Source: Owenweeksia sp965214115
GTDB lineage: Bacteria > Bacteroidota > Bacteroidia > Flavobacteriales > Schleiferiaceae
Direction of reading: 5' to 3'
Length of the DNA stretch: 64,000 nucleotides
NCBI GenBank assembly: GCA_965214115.1
Contig: CBDCAU010000009.1
Location: forward strand, 62,001 to 126,000
The notes under the pieces were generated by a model. The model saw only the letters and a program-made list of their open reading frames with translations, searched no databases and was not told the origin of the DNA. The position numbers were made by a program, and so were the translations under genes. Positions 8,337-17,783 of this stretch are shown one piece after another; position 1 is the first letter of the stretch; every line of letters begins with the position of its first letter.

Positions 8337-9944
8337 ATGGATTTTACTCAAGCAAAGCCCTCGAACGACTCTTTGAGCCAATATGGAATCAACGATGCCG
8401 AGGCACTCTGGAATTTGGCTCCGGCCGAATTGGAAAAAATTGCCCTTGAAAAAGGGATGGCCGAGCGCACCGACCTCGGCGCAATCGCCATCAACACCGG
8501 GAAATTTACCGGCCGAGCGCCCGACGACCGCTTCATCGTGAAAGATGAATTGACCGAAAACACCGTGTGGTGGGGGAAAATCAACAAACCGTTTGATTCC
8601 CAAAAATTTGAAAACCTGCGCGACAAGCTGGCCAAATATATGAGCGGCAAAACGCTGTACGCCCGCGATGTGTACGCTTGCGCGGACGAGCGCCATCGCC
8701 TAAACATCCGTGTAATCAACGAGTTGCCGTGGAGCAACCAGTTTGCCCACAATATGTTTCTCCGCCCCAGCGAAAGTGAACTGAAAAATTTTGACCCTGA
8801 ATGGGTGATTTTGAACGCCCCCGGGTTTTTGGCAGATCCCGAAACGGATGGCACCGAAAATAAAAACTTCGCCATCTTGGATTTTTCCAAAAAGATGATC
8901 ATCATCGGCGGCACGGGCTACACGGGCGAAATCAAAAAAGGGATTTTTTCCGCCTTGAATTTCATCCTGCCCGAACAGGAAAACACGCTGAGTATGCACT
9001 GCAGCGCCAACGTGGGCGAGGCGGGCGACACGGCACTTTTCTTCGGACTGAGCGGCACCGGCAAAACCACCCTGAGCGCCGACCCCGACCGCAAACTGAT
9101 CGGCGACGACGAGCACGGCTGGACGGAAGACAACACCATCTTCAACTTTGAAGGCGGCTGCTACGCCAAGGTCATCGACCTGACGGCGGAGAACGAGCCG
9201 GAGATTTTCGCGGCCATCAAAGAAGGCGCGATTCTGGAAAATGTCATCATCAATAATGGCGAAGTGGATTTTGCCGATACCACCATCACGCAGAACACGC
9301 GGGTGAGCTACCCCATCCACCACATCGAAAATACCCAAACGCCTTCGTTGGCGCAAAATCCGAAGAATATTTTCTTTTTGACGTGCGACGCTTACGGTGT
9401 TTTGCCCCCCATCAGTAAATTGACGCCTGGGCAGGCGGCCTTCCATTTTATCAGCGGCTACACGGCCAAAGTGGCGGGCACCGAGGCGGGCGTCACCGAG
9501 CCGCAAGTTGTGTTTTCGGCTTGCTTCGGGGCGCCCTTTATGCCGCTGCACCCCACGGCCTACGCGGATATGCTGAGCCAAAAGATGCAGGACGCGAACG
9601 TGAACGTATGGCTGGTGAACACCGGCTGGAGCGGCGGCCCCTACGGCACCGGCAGCCGGATAAAATTGAGGTTCACCCGCGCGATGATCACCGCCGCAAT
9701 GAACGGCGCGCTGGACAACGTGGATTTTTCCGAGCACGAAATCTTTGGGTTGATGATGCCGGAAAGTTGCCCCAACGTGCCCAGCGAAATCCTGAACCCG
9801 CGCAACACTTGGGACAGCAAAGACGACTACGACCGCAAGGCCAACGTGCTGGCGCAGAAGTTCAACGAGAATTTCACAAAATTTGAGGACGGCGCCAGCG
9901 ACGAGATTTTGGACGCGCGGCCGAAGGTGATGGAAAAAGTTTGA
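8337..9944 (+). CDS. pckA: Phosphoenolpyruvate carboxykinase (ATP)
   Basis: 535 residues from the ATG at 8337; upstream in-frame Met codons at 8283 and 8289 would add an unconserved leader. It converts oxaloacetate plus ATP to phosphoenolpyruvate and CO2, the first committed step of gluconeogenesis in the cytoplasm. The kinase P-loop GLSGTGKTTLSAD has its Lys at residue 243 and is followed by the metal-binding DDEHGW motif. The substrate region includes TGRAPDDRFIV near residue 55 and the typical NTGWSGGPYG motif. It is followed by a strong intrinsic terminator, so it is monocistronic on its 3' side. Confidence 0.97.
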   Translation: MDFTQAKPSNDSLSQYGINDAEALWNLAPAELEKIALEKGMAERTDLGAIAINTGKFTGRAPDDRFIVKDELTENTVWWGKINKPFDSQKFENLRDKLAKYMSGKTLYARDVYACADERHRLNIRVINELPWSNQFAHNMFLRPSESELKNFDPEWVILNAPGFLADPETDGTENKNFAILDFSKKMIIIGGTGYTGEIKKGIFSALNFILPEQENTLSMHCSANVGEAGDTALFFGLSGTGKTTLSADPDRKLIGDDEHGWTEDNTIFNFEGGCYAKVIDLTAENEPEIFAAIKEGAILENVIINNGEVDFADTTITQNTRVSYPIHHIENTQTPSLAQNPKNIFFLTCDAYGVLPPISKLTPGQAAFHFISGYTAKVAGTEAGVTEPQVVFSACFGAPFMPLHPTAYADMLSQKMQDANVNVWLVNTGWSGGPYGTGSRIKLRFTRAMITAAMNGALDNVDFSEHEIFGLMMPESCPNVPSEILNPRNTWDSKDDYDRKANVLAQKFNENFTKFEDGASDEILDARPKVMEKV

Positions 9945-9968
9945 TGTGTCTCTTGTATGATTTTTTTG

Positions 9969-10000
9969 AAAGCCAGCTTCTTTGGGAGCTGGCTTTTTTT
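9969..10000 (+). terminator. Rho-independent terminator of pckA
   Basis: AAGCCAGCTTC and GAGCTGGCTT form a hairpin with a small loop followed by a T9 run, 25 bases after the pckA stop. Confidence 0.9.
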
Positions 10001-10004
10001 TTCC

Positions 10005-10295
10005 CTCACCCCCTGCCTTTGCCGGCAGACAGGCCCGTCCCCCTCTCCTTTGGGAGAGTGGGTGGCGAGATGGAAAATGGGGGTGGATATTCTCCGGAAC
10101 TTGCCTATCTATTAGCCCCCTAAATCCCCCACCGTGTGCCGTATCGGCAACGATGCACGGCAAAGGGGGACTTTAGCTGCACACTTGTAAATCCCTTTAA
10201 AGAAAAGAAAATCCAAATGTTTTCACCCCTCGTGTGCTTAGCCCCCTTTGGGGTTGGGGGCTTTAAAAGGAAGGTTTTACATTTACCCCAAAAAA
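10005..10295. repeat. Gene-free spacer with C-rich interspersed repeats
   Basis: Contains CCCTCACCCCCTGCC, CCCCTCTCCTTTGGGAGAG and CCCCCTAAATCCCCCACC segments that recur with variation near 23260-23310, 32140-32160, 61330-61480, 61700-61720 and 63790-64000. No gene is visible; short open frames across it differ between copies. Confidence 0.6.
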
Positions 10296-11261
10296 ATGAT
10301 GCGCTCCGCCTCCCTCCTCTTTTTTCTGTTGTTTTCCCTTTCCAGCTTTTCGCAAAATTCCATTTCCAAAATAGAACAGCCCGTTCCTTTTAAAAATGAT
10401 ACCCTTTTCGGGACGCTGACTTTAATCGGTGCAAAGGAAAACCTGAACGGGAAAGGCGATTTGCTCACCATTTTCATCGCGGGCAGCGGGCCTACCGACA
10501 GGGATGGAAATTCGGCCGTGGCGGGCGGGCAGAACAATTCCTTTCTGCAACTGGCGGATTCCTTGGCGGAAAGAGGTTTTGCCAGTTTCCGCTACGATAA
10601 ATTGGGCATTGCGAAAAGCAAAACGGACAAGCAGGAAAGCGAGTTTCGTTTTGATGACAATGCGGATGCGGTGGCCGCGATCATTTCCAAAATGAAGGAA
10701 ATCGGTTTCGAGAAATTCGTGGTGATGGGCCATTCCGAAGGCTCGCTGGTGGGGATGCTGGCGGCGCGGCAAAACCCCGACTTGGTGGGGTTTGTTTCTT
10801 TGGCGGGGGCGGCGCGCAATGCGGCGGACGTTATCAAAGAACAGATTTCCAAAAGCCCGATGGGCAAGGAATTCAAAACTTCGATTTATGAAAACTTGGA
10901 CAGTTTGAAAAACGGTTTTATGGTCAAAAAATACAACCCGCTGATGGGTTCGCTTTTCCGCGAAAGCGTGCAGCCGTATTTGATCAGTTGGATGAACTAT
11001 ACGCCGACGGAGGAAATCGCCAAATTGGAAATTCCGGTGCTAATCGTGCAAGGCAAAGAAGATTTGCAAGTACCCGCCGCCGCTGGCGAGGCGCTGGATT
11101 TTCACGCCAAAAACAGTTCGTTGCTTTTGATTCCCAAGATGAACCACGTTTTGAAAATCATCGAAAACGACGAGGAAAATAAAGCGAGTTATTCGGAGGC
11201 GGGTTTTCCGCTTTCACGAGAAATGGTGGAGGGGGTTGCGGGGTTTTTGGGGAGGTTTTAA
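10296..11261 (+). CDS. Secreted alpha/beta hydrolase
   Basis: 321 residues from the ATG at 10296, beginning with a signal peptide (MMRSASLLFFLLFSLSSFSQ). The nucleophile elbow GHSEG has its Ser at residue 147, a GSGPTDRDGN stretch at 64-72 gives the oxyanion region, and a C-terminal VLIVQGKEDLQVP supplies the Asp region with a later MNH His. This is a serine hydrolase acting in the periplasm or outside the cell; the substrate is unknown. The family resembles bacterial exported alpha/beta hydrolases often annotated as esterases. Confidence 0.85.
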   Translation: MMRSASLLFFLLFSLSSFSQNSISKIEQPVPFKNDTLFGTLTLIGAKENLNGKGDLLTIFIAGSGPTDRDGNSAVAGGQNNSFLQLADSLAERGFASFRYDKLGIAKSKTDKQESEFRFDDNADAVAAIISKMKEIGFEKFVVMGHSEGSLVGMLAARQNPDLVGFVSLAGAARNAADVIKEQISKSPMGKEFKTSIYENLDSLKNGFMVKKYNPLMGSLFRESVQPYLISWMNYTPTEEIAKLEIPVLIVQGKEDLQVPAAAGEALDFHAKNSSLLLIPKMNHVLKIIENDEENKASYSEAGFPLSREMVEGVAGFLGRF

Positions 11262-11363
11262 ACGAGCTTGGCCACGCGTGGCAGACTCGCGCCAGCAGGG
11301 GAAACGTGGAAAATTGTAAAATCGGACTAACCGAAGCATTTCTTTTCATTTGACCTATGCGGT

Positions 11364-11371
11364 TACATTTG
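11364..11371 (+). promoter_or_regulatory. Putative -7 box (TACATTTG)
   Basis: Matches the Bacteroidota TAnnTTTG box, 22 bases before the ATG of the restriction-modification gene. No convincing -33 partner is seen. Confidence 0.4.
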
Positions 11372-11393
11372 CAGCTAAGGAAGTCAGCCAAGA

Positions 11394-14132
11394 ATGAAGA
11401 AAGAACTCAAAGGTCTCGAAAATTACATCCTTAGCCAAAACAGCGAAGATTCCAAGCGCAAGGATGTCTATCCTTTTTTCACCAAAACTTTCGGCAAGGA
11501 TTTCCAAACTGAGTCGGCAGCAGAAGGCGCAGATGGCTACGTAGCAGGCCAATTGCTGGTCGAGCTAAAATCAAAATACGACGACTGGCTCAAAGGTCTT
11601 TATCAAGGATTGCATTACCGCAAACTGGGACTGACGTTTCCACATATCGCCGTCATATCTCACAAATTCATTGGTATTTGGAACATCAACAATCTTCCTC
11701 AGGATTGCCTCAAACTGGCTGACGAAGCGGATTCCCAAATCAGCCCCAGCGGGATAGGACAAATCAATGCCAATAAAACGGGCAAGGCTCTGAAGGCCAA
11801 AATCTTCCAGTCCAATTCGTTCAATCTTATCAAAGAAGATATTGGCGGACTGTTTTTATCCATTGATGGCGAACTGCGCGGATTTAGCCATTTTGTAAAA
11901 AATCTTGACAAAGCGCGCATCCAAATCAACCTTCGCAATTTCATCGACCACATCCAGCGGATGGAGCGGTTTTTTGAAACGCCGCAAGATGCCATCAACG
12001 CTTTTTATACGATTGTGGGCTATTGGGGAGACACGAGCAAAATTTCCCAGATTGGCCAGCGAAACGAAGTGGTGCTGAACGACCCAAGCCGCGATGTAAG
12101 CAGCGAGCCACTGGCCATTGACAGCCAAAACCAAGCTGGCTTCAAAAAATTTGTAGAAAGTCACTACATTTTTACTAACGAAGGTTCGGGCATTACATAC
12201 GACTATTATTTTAGTCGGTTCGACGAAGTAATTAGCCGCCTGAATCCCGACTATGCCAAGCAGCACGGCATCTTTTTTACCGACCACAACTTGAGCAAAT
12301 TTGCGATGTGGTTTGTGAGCGAACGGTTCGAGAAAAACCTCAGTGAAAAATACATCATCTGCGACCCAGCGGGCGGTTCGGGAAACTTGATTACCTCGCT
12401 GGACTGGCGCGGGCATATGAAGCACAAGATTGTTTCTGAATTGCAACCGGACTTGCTGAAAGTGATAGAACGCCGGATGCGCGTGCACGAAAAACATTCG
12501 GGACTTTACACCATTGTGCCCAAAACGGTGAACAACGAAGGGCTAAACTTTCTCGACAAAAGTGGCGCGGACTACGTGGACGAACTGGAAAAAGTGTTGA
12601 ACGAAAAAGGTTTGCAAATGGACAAGCCACTGGCGTTTCTGATGAACCCACCTTATAAAAACACCGATGAAAACGTGGCGGCGCGCGAGCAAGTGGAAGC
12701 CGAATATCTGATTGACCCCAGCATTTTGGAACTGACCGGCGCCGATGCTGGCAGGGAGCGCTACTTGGCTTTTTTGGGACAAATCGTGAACATTGCCAAA
12801 ACCCAATTTGAGGAAAAAAACCTGCAACCCATCTTGATGATTTTCACGCCCACTTCGTGGCTCATTCCCCGCCCTACTTATGTAGATTTCCGTGCGGAAT
12901 TTGACAAGCATTTCCAATACGAAAACGGCTTCATCATCACCAGCAACGAGTTTTTTGCCCTGAAGGGAAAATGGCCGCTGGCCTTCACCATTTGGACGTA
13001 CAATTTCCAAGAAAAGGGAAACCCCAACAAGATGAAGCTGTGGGATTTTACCGATTTGAAAAGTGACCATTTGGCGCAGGTAAACTGGAGCGCGCGGATT
13101 TCGGAAATCAATCGGATGTTGCGAGATTTGACCAATGGGATGAGAACGGTGCGTTTCGATTCTTCCAAAAAGGATATACGGACAACTCTTCCTAAGATTA
13201 AAAAACTCAATTCAAAAAAATGGATTCAGCAGCCGCGCTACAATAGCTACCGAAACCGGACAAAAGAAGAAGAAGGACAAATCATAATCAGCGGGTTCCC
13301 TTTGCGGGACAATCGCCACGAAAGATTGAGCGTCCCTTATGGATTTACCGATGGAGAATTCGTAGGATTTATGGATGACAACACGCCCGTGCGTTTGTCG
13401 CAAAATTCCTATGGGAGAATGAGCAATGAACCGGACAGGATATGGTTTCGCTTGGATAATGATTTCAAGGGAATCAATAAAGCCAAGATTTTTAATGGAG
13501 CAGCTGATAATCGAAGTTATTGCGCATACCACCTTTCATCCGCAAAATCGACGTTGGGTTGGTTTGCCATTGCAAAATGTTTAAATGGAAAATACCCACT
13601 TTGGGCGAACCAATTTGACATCTGGAAACCGCGCATCTCCAAAAAGCACGAAGACTATTTTTATGCGCTTTGCTTCGCGTTTGGCTTGGCAGAAAACCGC
13701 TGCGTAGTCACCAAGTTTGAGAAGGACAATCCGGTGGAGCGCGCACCGGAAATTTTTGTGGACAATCCGATGAGCACTAATAACCCAGAAAGTTTTTGGA
13801 ATACGGTATTGGACAATCAAATCAAAGAAAAGCCCGACGCAGCGGCCAAACTGGTAAATGTGGTGAAAGATTTATATCTGTATTGGGCGCAGCATTATTG
13901 CCAAAATGGTATTCTTAAAAAAGTGGGCTTGCAGGACGAACCGTATTTCAAGTATTTCGATTATGATGATTTCCTGACCCCGAACAGCGGGCTTATCCAA
14001 ATCAAAAAGTTCGCAGACCTTCACGGCAAGTCAGATTTAATTCAACATTTTGAAATCGTTTCCGCCCGTACCAAAGAAGCGCGCGAAGAAATTTATCGGT
14101 TGTTGGTGGGGGAGTTCAATTATTTTGGATAG
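11394..14132 (+). CDS. Single-chain type II (IIG-like) restriction-modification enzyme
   Basis: 912 residues combining nuclease and methyltransferase. Near the N terminus D47 and E57-L58-K59 fit a PD-(D/E)xK nuclease core. The N6-adenine methyltransferase domain has motif I DPAGGSGN from residue 324 and motif IV NPPY from residue 418. The C-terminal third (about 600-850) contains NRTKEEEG and later GWFAIAKCLNGKY segments and is probably the target-recognition domain. The enzyme would methylate one strand of a specific site and cut unmodified DNA. No separate specificity or methylase subunit is nearby. The recognition sequence cannot be predicted from sequence alone. Confidence 0.8.
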   Translation: MKKELKGLENYILSQNSEDSKRKDVYPFFTKTFGKDFQTESAAEGADGYVAGQLLVELKSKYDDWLKGLYQGLHYRKLGLTFPHIAVISHKFIGIWNINNLPQDCLKLADEADSQISPSGIGQINANKTGKALKAKIFQSNSFNLIKEDIGGLFLSIDGELRGFSHFVKNLDKARIQINLRNFIDHIQRMERFFETPQDAINAFYTIVGYWGDTSKISQIGQRNEVVLNDPSRDVSSEPLAIDSQNQAGFKKFVESHYIFTNEGSGITYDYYFSRFDEVISRLNPDYAKQHGIFFTDHNLSKFAMWFVSERFEKNLSEKYIICDPAGGSGNLITSLDWRGHMKHKIVSELQPDLLKVIERRMRVHEKHSGLYTIVPKTVNNEGLNFLDKSGADYVDELEKVLNEKGLQMDKPLAFLMNPPYKNTDENVAAREQVEAEYLIDPSILELTGADAGRERYLAFLGQIVNIAKTQFEEKNLQPILMIFTPTSWLIPRPTYVDFRAEFDKHFQYENGFIITSNEFFALKGKWPLAFTIWTYNFQEKGNPNKMKLWDFTDLKSDHLAQVNWSARISEINRMLRDLTNGMRTVRFDSSKKDIRTTLPKIKKLNSKKWIQQPRYNSYRNRTKEEEGQIIISGFPLRDNRHERLSVPYGFTDGEFVGFMDDNTPVRLSQNSYGRMSNEPDRIWFRLDNDFKGINKAKIFNGAADNRSYCAYHLSSAKSTLGWFAIAKCLNGKYPLWANQFDIWKPRISKKHEDYFYALCFAFGLAENRCVVTKFEKDNPVERAPEIFVDNPMSTNNPESFWNTVLDNQIKEKPDAAAKLVNVVKDLYLYWAQHYCQNGILKKVGLQDEPYFKYFDYDDFLTPNSGLIQIKKFADLHGKSDLIQHFEIVSARTKEAREEIYRLLVGEFNYFG

Positions 14133-14163
14133 CATCTTTTATAAAAAATTTATAATTCCAACA

Positions 14164-14907
14164 ATGCCCACCGACAATTCCATTACCCAATATTTCGGTC
14201 GAAATCTCGCCGAATTGCTTTCCGAAAAAATCGAGAAAGTTTATCCCGATTTTAATTCTAAAAACTTTCACAAAGATGTAGAAAAAGGAGTGGAAGGAAA
14301 AAGTTATACGCAGCGAGTTGAATTTATCGCGCACAAACTGCACGATTATCTGCCGGATGATTATAAAAAATCCGTCAAAATTTTGTTAAAGATTTTGGGT
14401 CCTGAAAATCCCAATGAGACGGGAATGTTCAAAGAGTTTTACTGGATAATGCCGATTGGGAAATATGTGGAAATGTACGGTTTGGAGAATGAGAAAATTT
14501 CGATGAATGCCATCGAAGAAATCACCAAGCGGAACACGGGCGAATACGCCATCCGGCCTTACATTCGGCAAAATCCTGACGGACTTTTGAGAGTGATGAA
14601 ACGGTGGGCGAAGTCAGAGAATTTTCACCTGCGGAGATTGGCCTCGGAAGGGCTGCGGCCGAAATTGCCGTGGGCGCCAAAGTTGGATATTTTCAACGAC
14701 AATCCCCAGCCCGTTTTTGATATTTTAGAATTGCTGAAAGAGGATGATATAAAATTCGTGCAAAAATCGGTAGGAAATCATTTAACCGATTGGCTAAAAG
14801 TGAATCCCGAACCCGCTAAAAAAATGCTGAAACGCTGGCAAAAATCCAATGATAAAAATACCCAGTGGATTGTAAAGCGGGCGACGCGGAAAATTCCGCT
14901 AACCTGA
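14164..14907 (+). CDS. DNA alkylation repair protein (AlkC-like, HEAT repeats)
   Basis: 247 residues from the ATG at 14164, 31 bases after the restriction-modification gene. The region EYAIRPYIRQNPD (about residues 123-135) and the RRLASEGLRPKLPWAPKL stretch that follows are diagnostic of the AlkC/AlkD alkylpurine glycosylase family; the rest is helical HEAT-like repeats ending in a basic tail. The family removes 3-methyladenine and related lesions from DNA. Its location behind a methyltransferase-nuclease gene may be a chance operon or a link to alkylation damage; the second idea is only inference. Confidence 0.85.
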   Translation: MPTDNSITQYFGRNLAELLSEKIEKVYPDFNSKNFHKDVEKGVEGKSYTQRVEFIAHKLHDYLPDDYKKSVKILLKILGPENPNETGMFKEFYWIMPIGKYVEMYGLENEKISMNAIEEITKRNTGEYAIRPYIRQNPDGLLRVMKRWAKSENFHLRRLASEGLRPKLPWAPKLDIFNDNPQPVFDILELLKEDDIKFVQKSVGNHLTDWLKVNPEPAKKMLKRWQKSNDKNTQWIVKRATRKIPLT

Positions 14908-15003
14908 CACCATCTCCGACCTAATCAGCGTCTTTTTTTTTAAGAGCAACCTATTTGGACTGTTCCGTTTTGACCTTTCAGAACCAAGCCCGCCCCGCCC
15001 CGT

Positions 15004-15011
15004 TACCTTTG
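15004..15011 (+). promoter_or_regulatory. Putative -7 box (TACCTTTG)
   Basis: TAnnTTTG match 29 bases before the thiolase ATG, within an otherwise C-rich stretch. Confidence 0.45.
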
Positions 15012-15040
15012 CCATCTCAAAACGAAAACCGAAAATTTTT

Positions 15041-16216
15041 ATGAAAGAAGCAGTAATCGTATCCGCCGTGCGCACTCCGATTGGCGGTTTTGGCGGAAGT
15101 CTCTCCACCGTTCCTGCCACCAAATTGGGCAGCATCGCCATCAAGGGCGCGCTGGAAAAAATCGGGCTGGATCCCAAAGAAGTACAGGAAGTGTTGATGG
15201 GCAACGTATTGCAAGCCGGCAATGGTCAAGCGCCCGCCCGCCAAGCCGCCATCGGCGCGGGGCTGAGCGACGAAATCCCTTGCACCACCATCAATAAGGT
15301 GTGCAGCAGCGGCTTGAAGGCCGTGATGATTGCCGCGCAGTCCATCCGCTGCGGCGACCAAGACGTGATAGTGGCCGGCGGGATGGAAAATATGAGCAGC
15401 GTACCGCATTATTTGGATGGGCGAAACGGCGTGAAACTCGGCCCCATCAAAATGGAAGACGGCCTTTTGAAAGACGGTTTGATGGACGTGTATAATGGTA
15501 TCCATATGGGAAACTGCGCCGAGCTGTGCGCCAAGGATATGAACTTTAGCCGCGAGGAGCAGGACGCTTTTGCGGAACAGAGCTATAAGCGCGCGGCCAG
15601 TTCTTGGGAAAACGGAAAATTCGACGATGAGGTGATTCCCGTCGAAGTTCCACAGCGCAAGGGCGACCCCGTGAAAGTGACGCAGGACGAGGATTTCACG
15701 AAAGTGGATTTTGACAAGATGAAAAGCCTGCGCCCCGTGTTTGACAAAGAAGGCACGGTGACCGCCGCCAACGCCAGCAACATCAACGACGGCGCGGCCG
15801 CGCTGGTGATGATGAGCGCCGAAAAAGCGAAGGAATTGGGACTGAAACCCATCGCCAAAATTTCGGGTTACGCGGATGCCGCGCAGTCTTCCGAATGGTT
15901 TACGACCTCGCCGGCCAAGGCGGTGCCATTGGCGATACAGCACGCGGGGCTTTCCAAAGACGACATTGATTATTACGAATTGAACGAAGCGTTTTCCGTG
16001 GTGGGATTGGCGAATATGAAATTGCTGGGCATCGACGATTCGGTGACCAACGTGAACGGCGGCTCGGTCGCCATCGGCCACCCGCTGGGCGCGAGCGGCG
16101 CGCGGATTTTGGTAACGCTCATCAACGTTCTGAAACAGAACGACGGGAAATATGGCGCGGCCGGCATCTGCAACGGCGGCGGCGGGGCGAGCGCGCTGGT
16201 GGTGGAGAAGGTTTGA
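15041..16216 (+). CDS. Acetyl-CoA acetyltransferase (thiolase)
   Basis: 391 residues, standard thiolase length. The acylated catalytic Cys is C88 in NKVCSSGLKAV; the C-terminal motifs NEAFSVV, GHPLGASGAR and CNGGGGAS supply the second Cys and active-site His. It condenses or cleaves acetyl-CoA/acetoacetyl-CoA (type II, biosynthetic or degradative) in the cytoplasm. It stands alone between two terminator-like hairpins, so no pathway partner is given by context. The name atoB or phaA would be possible but cannot be chosen from sequence. Confidence 0.95.
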   Translation: MKEAVIVSAVRTPIGGFGGSLSTVPATKLGSIAIKGALEKIGLDPKEVQEVLMGNVLQAGNGQAPARQAAIGAGLSDEIPCTTINKVCSSGLKAVMIAAQSIRCGDQDVIVAGGMENMSSVPHYLDGRNGVKLGPIKMEDGLLKDGLMDVYNGIHMGNCAELCAKDMNFSREEQDAFAEQSYKRAASSWENGKFDDEVIPVEVPQRKGDPVKVTQDEDFTKVDFDKMKSLRPVFDKEGTVTAANASNINDGAAALVMMSAEKAKELGLKPIAKISGYADAAQSSEWFTTSPAKAVPLAIQHAGLSKDDIDYYELNEAFSVVGLANMKLLGIDDSVTNVNGGSVAIGHPLGASGARILVTLINVLKQNDGKYGAAGICNGGGGASALVVEKV

Positions 16217-16247
16217 TTTTTTAGTATGAAAATTTGAATGATTTTTA

Positions 16248-16278
16248 AACCTGACAGATTTTGGAAATCTGTCAGGTT
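16248..16278 (+). terminator. Terminator-like hairpin after the thiolase gene
   Basis: AACCTGACAGATTT and AAATCTGTCAGGTT pair perfectly around TGG, followed by a T-rich run. The motif AACCTGACAGAT also occurs at 19984, so this stem may be part of a repeat family. Confidence 0.7.
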
Positions 16279-16296
16279 ATTTTCTTTTGGTTTTTC

Positions 16297-16304
16297 TATT
16301 TTTG
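16297..16304 (+). promoter_or_regulatory. Putative -7 box (TATTTTTG) of parDE
   Basis: TAnnTTTG match 19 bases before the antitoxin ATG. Confidence 0.4.
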
Positions 16305-16323
16305 AGGATAAAATTTCAAAAAA

Positions 16324-16584
16324 ATGACGGTTACCATTTCTGATAAACATCAAAAGTTTATTTCCGAGCAAGTAAAAAAAGGCGCATTTTCGGATGCGGA
16401 TTCCTTAATCGAAAATGCGCTGGATTTTTACGAAAACCAACGGCAAAAATCGTTGGCGAAATTGCGGCAAGCGATAAAGGAAGGCGACGAAAGTCCCGAT
16501 GATGATTTTACCGCTACGGAAATCGCCAAAGCCAAATCGGAAGAATACCGCAACTTTTTGGAATGGAGAAAGCGTTCGGCATAA
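16324..16584 (+). CDS. parD: ParD-like antitoxin (type II toxin-antitoxin)
   Basis: 86 residues. The first 45 residues form the ribbon-helix-helix of the ParD/CopG family (MTVTISDKHQKFISEQVKKG, then SDADSLIENALDFYE). The C-terminal half is acidic and probably wraps the toxin. It overlaps the toxin start by 22 bases, the normal antitoxin-first layout. ParD antitoxins bind their own promoter with the toxin, so autoregulation at the upstream box is likely. Confidence 0.85.
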   Translation: MTVTISDKHQKFISEQVKKGAFSDADSLIENALDFYENQRQKSLAKLRQAIKEGDESPDDDFTATEIAKAKSEEYRNFLEWRKRSA

Positions 16585-16862
16585 AGAAAAATAAGCGGGT
16601 TCGGAAAGATTTGGAAGAAATTTTTGATTATTCGCTTGACCAATTTGGACTGGAACAGGCCGAAAAATATGTTAGTGCCTTTGATGATTATTTTGAAAAA
16701 ATCCGCCAAAATCCCAGCAAAGGTCAGCGGCAAAATACCGTCGCAAAAGAACTTTGGCGTTATAGAAAAGAGCGGCATTTTATTTTTTACCGCATTTATA
16801 AAACCCACGTTCGGATAGTGCGCATTCTTCACGACCAAATGGATTTTGGCCGTCATTTTTGA
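16563..16862 (+). CDS. parE: ParE-like toxin
   Basis: 99 residues of the RelE/ParE fold: a basic N-terminal helix (VRKDLEEIFDYSLDQFG), RYRKERHFIFYRI in the central strands, and the C-terminal VRIVRILHDQMDFGRHF stretch typical of ParE. Many ParE toxins poison DNA gyrase, but some members have other targets. It is translated with the overlapping antitoxin gene. The neighbouring region has no other addiction gene. Confidence 0.85.
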   Translation: MEKAFGIKKNKRVRKDLEEIFDYSLDQFGLEQAEKYVSAFDDYFEKIRQNPSKGQRQNTVAKELWRYRKERHFIFYRIYKTHVRIVRILHDQMDFGRHF

Positions 16863-16913
16863 AATTAAAATTTGTACTACAAAATTTTCAAAATCTTTTC
16901 ATAAGCCTTTTAA

Positions 16914-17687
16914 ATGACCCACGCCCTCTGCACCCTCTCCGCCGTCCCCATCCGCCGTGAACCCGCCGATGCCTCGGAAATGACCAACCAAATGCTCTTC
17001 GGCGAAGTGGCGGAAATCTTGGAAAAAGAGAAAAAGTGGAGCCGCATTAAATTGCTGCACGACAATTATGAAGGATGGATTGACATCAAACAATTGACAA
17101 ACTGCGAGGAAGATTTTTATGAAAATTACATCAAAAAAAATCACCTCCTTTCGCAGGAATTAATTCAAATTGCATCTTCTGAAAAAAGCCAAGTTTTTCT
17201 GCCGATTTTTTTAGGGTCGGTTTTGCCTTTTTATGATAAAAATCATTTTAAAATAAACGGCGTGGAATGGCATTTTGAAGGCGAAGTTTCTACTGGAAAA
17301 TCGACAAGAAACGATTTGGTTTCCACCGCTATGAAATACCAAAACGCGCCGTATTTATGGGGCGGCCGCTCGCCTTTCGGAATCGATTGCAGCGGACTCG
17401 TTCAAATGGTTTTTAGATTAGGCGGCCACGATTTGCCGCGCGATGCCTACCAGCAAGCCGAAATCGGCGAAACCCTCAGTTTTTTGGAAGAAACCCAGCC
17501 AGCGGATCTGGCGTTTTTCGACAATGAAGAAGGCCGCATCACCCACGTCGGGATTTTGCTAAATCCCGAAAAAATCATCCACGCCAGCGGCCGCGTGCGT
17601 GTGGATAACATCGACCAAACGGGGATTTTCAACGCCGAAACCCAATCCTATTCGCATAAACTGCGCGTAATCAAGAGGATAATTTGA
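16914..17687 (+). CDS. NlpC/P60 cell-wall peptidase with SH3-like domain
   Basis: 257 residues. The N-terminal part (about 1-65) is a bacterial SH3-like domain; residues 135-257 are NlpC/P60 with catalytic Cys159 (GIDCSGL), His211 (THVGI) and a polar His223 (HASG). Such enzymes cut gamma-D-glutamyl-diaminopimelate bonds in peptidoglycan stem peptides. No clear signal peptide is present, so it may act on imported muropeptides in the cytoplasm, as the Bacteroidota dipeptidyl-peptidase VI-type enzymes do. That placement is inferred. Confidence 0.88.
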   Translation: MTHALCTLSAVPIRREPADASEMTNQMLFGEVAEILEKEKKWSRIKLLHDNYEGWIDIKQLTNCEEDFYENYIKKNHLLSQELIQIASSEKSQVFLPIFLGSVLPFYDKNHFKINGVEWHFEGEVSTGKSTRNDLVSTAMKYQNAPYLWGGRSPFGIDCSGLVQMVFRLGGHDLPRDAYQQAEIGETLSFLEETQPADLAFFDNEEGRITHVGILLNPEKIIHASGRVRVDNIDQTGIFNAETQSYSHKLRVIKRII

Positions 17688-17783
17688 CCAAGAATCGTTG
17701 ATAAGTTTCAGCCCGTTTGTGCCAAAAAAGTGGGAATCCTTTCTACATTTCAAGTTCCTTTTTGACCCAAAAACATTTGAAAG

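Noticed and set aside
8700..10163. 487-codon open frame on the minus strand opposite pckA
   Set aside because: It is the mirror frame of a well-conserved gene with G/C-rich third positions; composition is His/Arg/Val/Gly-rich and matches no family.
15017..16081. 354-codon minus-strand frame opposite the thiolase gene
   Set aside because: Shadow frame; the thiolase on the other strand carries all family motifs.
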